Source: a virus. From it: 21,481 bases of DNA. Below the pieces are notes generated by a model that saw nothing but the letters and a program-made list of their open reading frames with translations, was not told the DNA's origin and ran no database searches. Both the position numbers and the translations under genes were made by a program. Within the stretch, counting starts at the first letter, position 1; each line of letters opens with the position of its first letter. This document shows positions 20,943-21,481 of the stretch, piece by piece. Location: positions 1-21,481 of IMG/VR virus record IMGVR_UViG_3300042547_000079, one strand, 5' to 3'.

Positions 20943-21481
20943 TACTTCCGGTAGACGTACGCCCTGCTTGACCCTTTGCCGCTGCGGTACCGCTTGTACC
21001 CGAGCCGCTTCAGCACATCCGCGACCTGCATCTGGTCCGCCTTGGTCTGCCGTTCTACTGGCTTCTTAATGGCCTCAGTAAGCAACTTTTCAGTGGTCAA
21101 ATCAATCTCCCCATGCTTGCGTAGCCAAGTCTCAATTTCCGCTTGCCACGGGTTATCGACCACATACGATTCGTTCTCCTCGGATAGTTTCACCTCGTAC
21201 TGCATTGGCAGTCTGCTGGTCTCACCTGCACGGTATGCAGCAACAGCAGCAGACCATATTGCGTCGCGCTCTAGCAATAGCGCGGCGGTGTCAATCTGGT
21301 CTGCTTGGGTCCTAGTGGTGGGTATAACCCAGAACCGGCGGTTGCCAGTTTCATCCACCAAAAAGCCGGTCGTGCGGTTAGTTGTACCGACGATGATGCC
21401 ACGCCTTGGGAATGCTTCAGTGGCCTTGCCATACGGCACGCGGAACATATCAACCGCCTGCGATAGAAACGCTTTGACCTG
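20942..21481 (-). CDS. VapE-type P-loop ATPase / primase-helicase, C-terminal fragment (runs off window)
   Basis: The frame is open to base 21481, so the gene's start lies outside; 179 C-terminal residues are visible, beginning QVKAFLSQAVDMFRVPYGKA. Diagnostic parts are FRVPYGKATEAFPRRGIIVG, TTNRTTGFLVDETGNRRFWV and IPTT, the conserved TTN-x-x-x-FLxDxTGNRRFW block of virulence-associated protein E (VapE) type ATPases. A downstream helical region and a winged-helix-like end (DVLKRLGYKRYRSGKGSSRA, YVYRK) follow. Such proteins are phage replicative helicases, often fused to a primase domain. The ATG at 21448 is internal. The stop codon falls inside the last AGGTGGGGTAC repeat copy. Confidence 0.88.
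   Translation of the reverse strand, partial: QVKAFLSQAVDMFRVPYGKATEAFPRRGIIVGTTNRTTGFLVDETGNRRFWVIPTTRTQADQIDTAALLLERDAIWSAAVAAYRAGETSRLPMQYEVKLSEENESYVVDNPWQAEIETWLRKHGEIDLTTEKLLTEAIKKPVERQTKADQMQVADVLKRLGYKRYRSGKGSSRAYVYRK

Overview
The window is a contiguous piece of a tailed double-stranded DNA phage (or prophage) of siphovirus type. It reads as one long transcription unit on the minus strand, from replication genes at the right edge, through DNA packaging and head genes in the middle, to a lambda-like tail module at the left edge. Most genes overlap by 1-4 bases (ATGA, TGATG or TAATG junctions). One small gene at 12367-12600 lies on the plus strand. No rRNA, tRNA, integrase, lysis gene, CRISPR array or insertion sequence was seen. 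The base composition, the family of small basic proteins, the Gly/Ala-rich virion proteins and a bacterial-type sliding clamp resemble phages of picocyanobacteria. That host assignment is inference from recalled families, not shown by the sequence.

Right to left, in transcription order. Replication and regulation (21481-19196): the C-terminal end of a VapE-type ATPase/primase-helicase; a 275-base gene-free region packed with an AGGTGGGG-type repeat around an AT-rich core and an extended -10 promoter candidate; a ribbon-helix-helix regulator; a small unknown protein; and a DnaN-like beta sliding clamp. Packaging (19190-16231): small terminase, a 328-residue extremely basic protein, two micro-genes, and the large terminase. 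Head (16158-10116): a small membrane protein, a DUF4055-type portal, a small unknown protein, a Mu F/SPP1 gp7-like head morphogenesis protein, three small basic or glycine-rich proteins, the lone plus-strand gene, scaffold, a Gp13-like major capsid protein and a likely decoration protein. Connector and neck (10116-7253): a small overlapping ORF, head-tail adaptor, three small virion proteins, head closure, gpZ-like neck protein and tail terminator. Tail (7250-1): two tandem tail tube paralogues, tail chaperones G and G-T made by a -1 frameshift on A7, tape measure, then homologues of lambda M, L, K, I and the start of J in the same order as in lambda.

The most notable points are these. A bulb-lectin-like insertion sits in the gpL tail tip protein, exactly between the two halves of its four-cysteine Fe-S motif. 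The repeat-rich non-coding region lies next to a ribbon-helix-helix gene and replication genes, and could be an origin, an operator, or both. There is a phage-borne sliding clamp, duplicated tail tube genes, and at least five real-looking genes shorter than 60 codons that ordinary length cut-offs would miss.
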